Of a stretch of 64,000 nucleotides of DNA, positions 63,319-64,000 are shown in pieces. A program made the translations under genes and the position numbers. The notes below the pieces were generated by a model. The model was not told the origin of the DNA. It searched no databases and was given only the letters and a program-made list of their open reading frames with translations. The first letter of the stretch is position 1, and every line of letters begins with the position of its first letter. The DNA comes from Xanthomarina arctica (GTDB taxonomy: Bacteria; Bacteroidota; Bacteroidia; Flavobacteriales; Flavobacteriaceae), in assembly GCF_014638915.1 (NCBI RefSeq), contig NZ_BMFQ01000003.1, forward strand, positions 620,001 to 684,000. Direction: 5' to 3'.

Positions 63319-63729
63319 TTATCTTAATCTATCTACAGATTTTACAAGATCTTCATCCTTCTTAATGGCCTTATTGGCTAATGCCAACAACACGATAGAA
63401 ATAATAGGGAGAAAAATCCCAATACCTTTCTCCGAAACTTCCGTTTCTCCAGATACGTTTAGAGATTGATACACAAATAATCCTAGTAAAAAAAAGTTTA
63501 ATATGATGTTTAGTCTTCCCAACACAAATTGAGATTTCCTTTGTTTGAATCTAGTTATTGATAAAACCGAAAAAAATGCTGACACTAAAAACATTGCAAA
63601 AATATAATTGATATCGTCTGCAAATACTTTCACATTTTCGGGTGTTGTCCATAATTCAAAAACATATATAAGACCTCCAGAGACTCCTGCAGCTAATAAT
63701 AGATATATGGTTTGAATTCTTTGAAGCAT
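63319..63729 (-). CDS. DUF4293 membrane protein
   Basis: 136 residues with four membrane segments (TIYLLLAAGVSGGLIYVFEL, YIFAMFLVSAFFSVLSI, LNIILNFFLLGLFVYQSL, IFLPIISIVLLALANKAI). The DUF4293 family is conserved beside rho in Bacteroidota. Function unknown. Confidence 0.88.
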   Translation of the reverse strand: MLQRIQTIYLLLAAGVSGGLIYVFELWTTPENVKVFADDINYIFAMFLVSAFFSVLSITRFKQRKSQFVLGRLNIILNFFLLGLFVYQSLNVSGETEVSEKGIGIFLPIISIVLLALANKAIKKDEDLVKSVDRLR

Positions 63730-63928
63730 TCCTTTTCTAATTTTGAAGAGACAAAAATAGACGTTTCTTTTTAATAAATTAACTTAAATTAATAAAATAA
63801 AGTTGTATAATTGCAATAACAATGGACAACTACCACAGTTGTAAGCTGTTAATTCTTCAGAATAAAATCAATTTTTTTTCAGAAAAAATCAATTTTAATA
63901 TTTAATCCAAATATTCAATTCAACATCA

Positions 63929-64000
63929 ATGTTTGAAATCTCACAATTAAAAGAAATGAAGCTTCCTGAGTTACAGGATATAGCAAAAAAACTGAACGTC
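63929..64000 (+). CDS. rho: Transcription termination factor Rho, N-terminal fragment
   Basis: The first 24 codons (MFEISQLKEMKLPELQDIAK..) match the conserved start of flavobacterial Rho, the Rho-N SAP-like domain. The gene continues past the window. Divergent from the DUF4293 gene across 199 bp, with no distinct attenuator visible. Confidence 0.85.
   Translation, partial: MFEISQLKEMKLPELQDIAKKLNV

Overview
The window reads as a chromosomal stretch of a marine-type Flavobacteriaceae (Bacteroidota). It is visibly AT-rich and almost every promoter I can recognise is the Bacteroidota type (TTTG or TTG near -33, TAnnTTTG near -7). Other markers are type IX secretion C-terminal sorting domains, a type III glutamine synthetase, a BT_3928-type DoxX protein, DUF3078/DUF4293/DUF4197 proteins and a characteristic Rho N-terminus at the right edge. 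Most genes are housekeeping; the accessory interest lies in small islands between them.

Layout. 1-7366: an operon for trans-4-hydroxy-L-proline catabolism to 2-oxoglutarate (FAD dehydrogenase cut by the left edge, 4-hydroxyproline 2-epimerase, pyrroline-4-hydroxy-2-carboxylate deaminase, 2-oxoglutarate semialdehyde dehydrogenase) with a DUF885 lipoprotein peptidase and a DUF3781 protein inside it and a divergent cupin-AraC regulator. 7362-7907: a ~130-bp tandem repeat running into the terminator of a tRNA-Val(UAC). 7926-16414: folC, TonB/ExbD/ExbB, NhaD antiporter, Glu/Leu dehydrogenase, anmK, acyl-CoA dehydrogenase. 16700-19027: a secreted SUMF1-fold protein paired with a T9SS protein made of 26-residue GDG repeats. 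19112-20188: an ECF factor (sigZ) with a 33-residue, 11-cysteine metallothionein-like peptide and an ECF-like promoter. 20253-20979: a REP-associated tyrosine transposase with three copies of its palindrome, one inside the gene itself. 21100-34654: fused isobutyryl-CoA mutase IcmF, DUF4197 lipoprotein, B12-type substrate-binding protein, pyrF, prfA, a two-gene ABC system, B12-dependent ribonucleotide reductase, DUF3078, purM. 34891-42822: glutamine synthetase III, Ca2+/Na+ antiporter, BlaI/BlaR1-like pair with its operator-promoter, secreted nuclease. 42944-46316: tRNA-Arg(ACG), then a glutamate decarboxylase plus six-helix membrane protein pair bracketed by two related repeats. 46317-51981: outer-membrane barrel, MscS channel, two YeeE/YedE sulfur transporter halves, FMN glutamate synthase-like protein. 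52260-61632: clpS-prmA-tpiA-dppB-DoxX-DUF1599 on one strand and folP-lipoprotein-cdaA on the other, then an MsbA-like ABC exporter. 61653-64000: truA, a YfcE-type phosphoesterase, a 42-bp duplicated repeat, DUF4293, and the first 24 codons of rho.

How it fits together. Amino acid nitrogen and carbon flow is a recurring theme (hydroxyproline to 2-oxoglutarate, glutamate/leucine dehydrogenase, glutamine synthetase III, FMN glutamate synthase-like protein, glutamate decarboxylase), and three proteins depend on or may bind cobalamin. Several ORFs have no AUG: cdaA, truA and the gad-linked membrane gene appear to start at TTG, and the dppB-type permease needs a CTG start to have a complete first helix. 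No CRISPR array, prophage, rRNA operon or large insertion sequence was seen. The best candidates for something little described are the SUMF1/GDG-repeat pair, the metallothionein-like peptide with sigZ, the REP embedded in its own transposase gene, and the gadB-linked membrane protein in place of a GadC antiporter.
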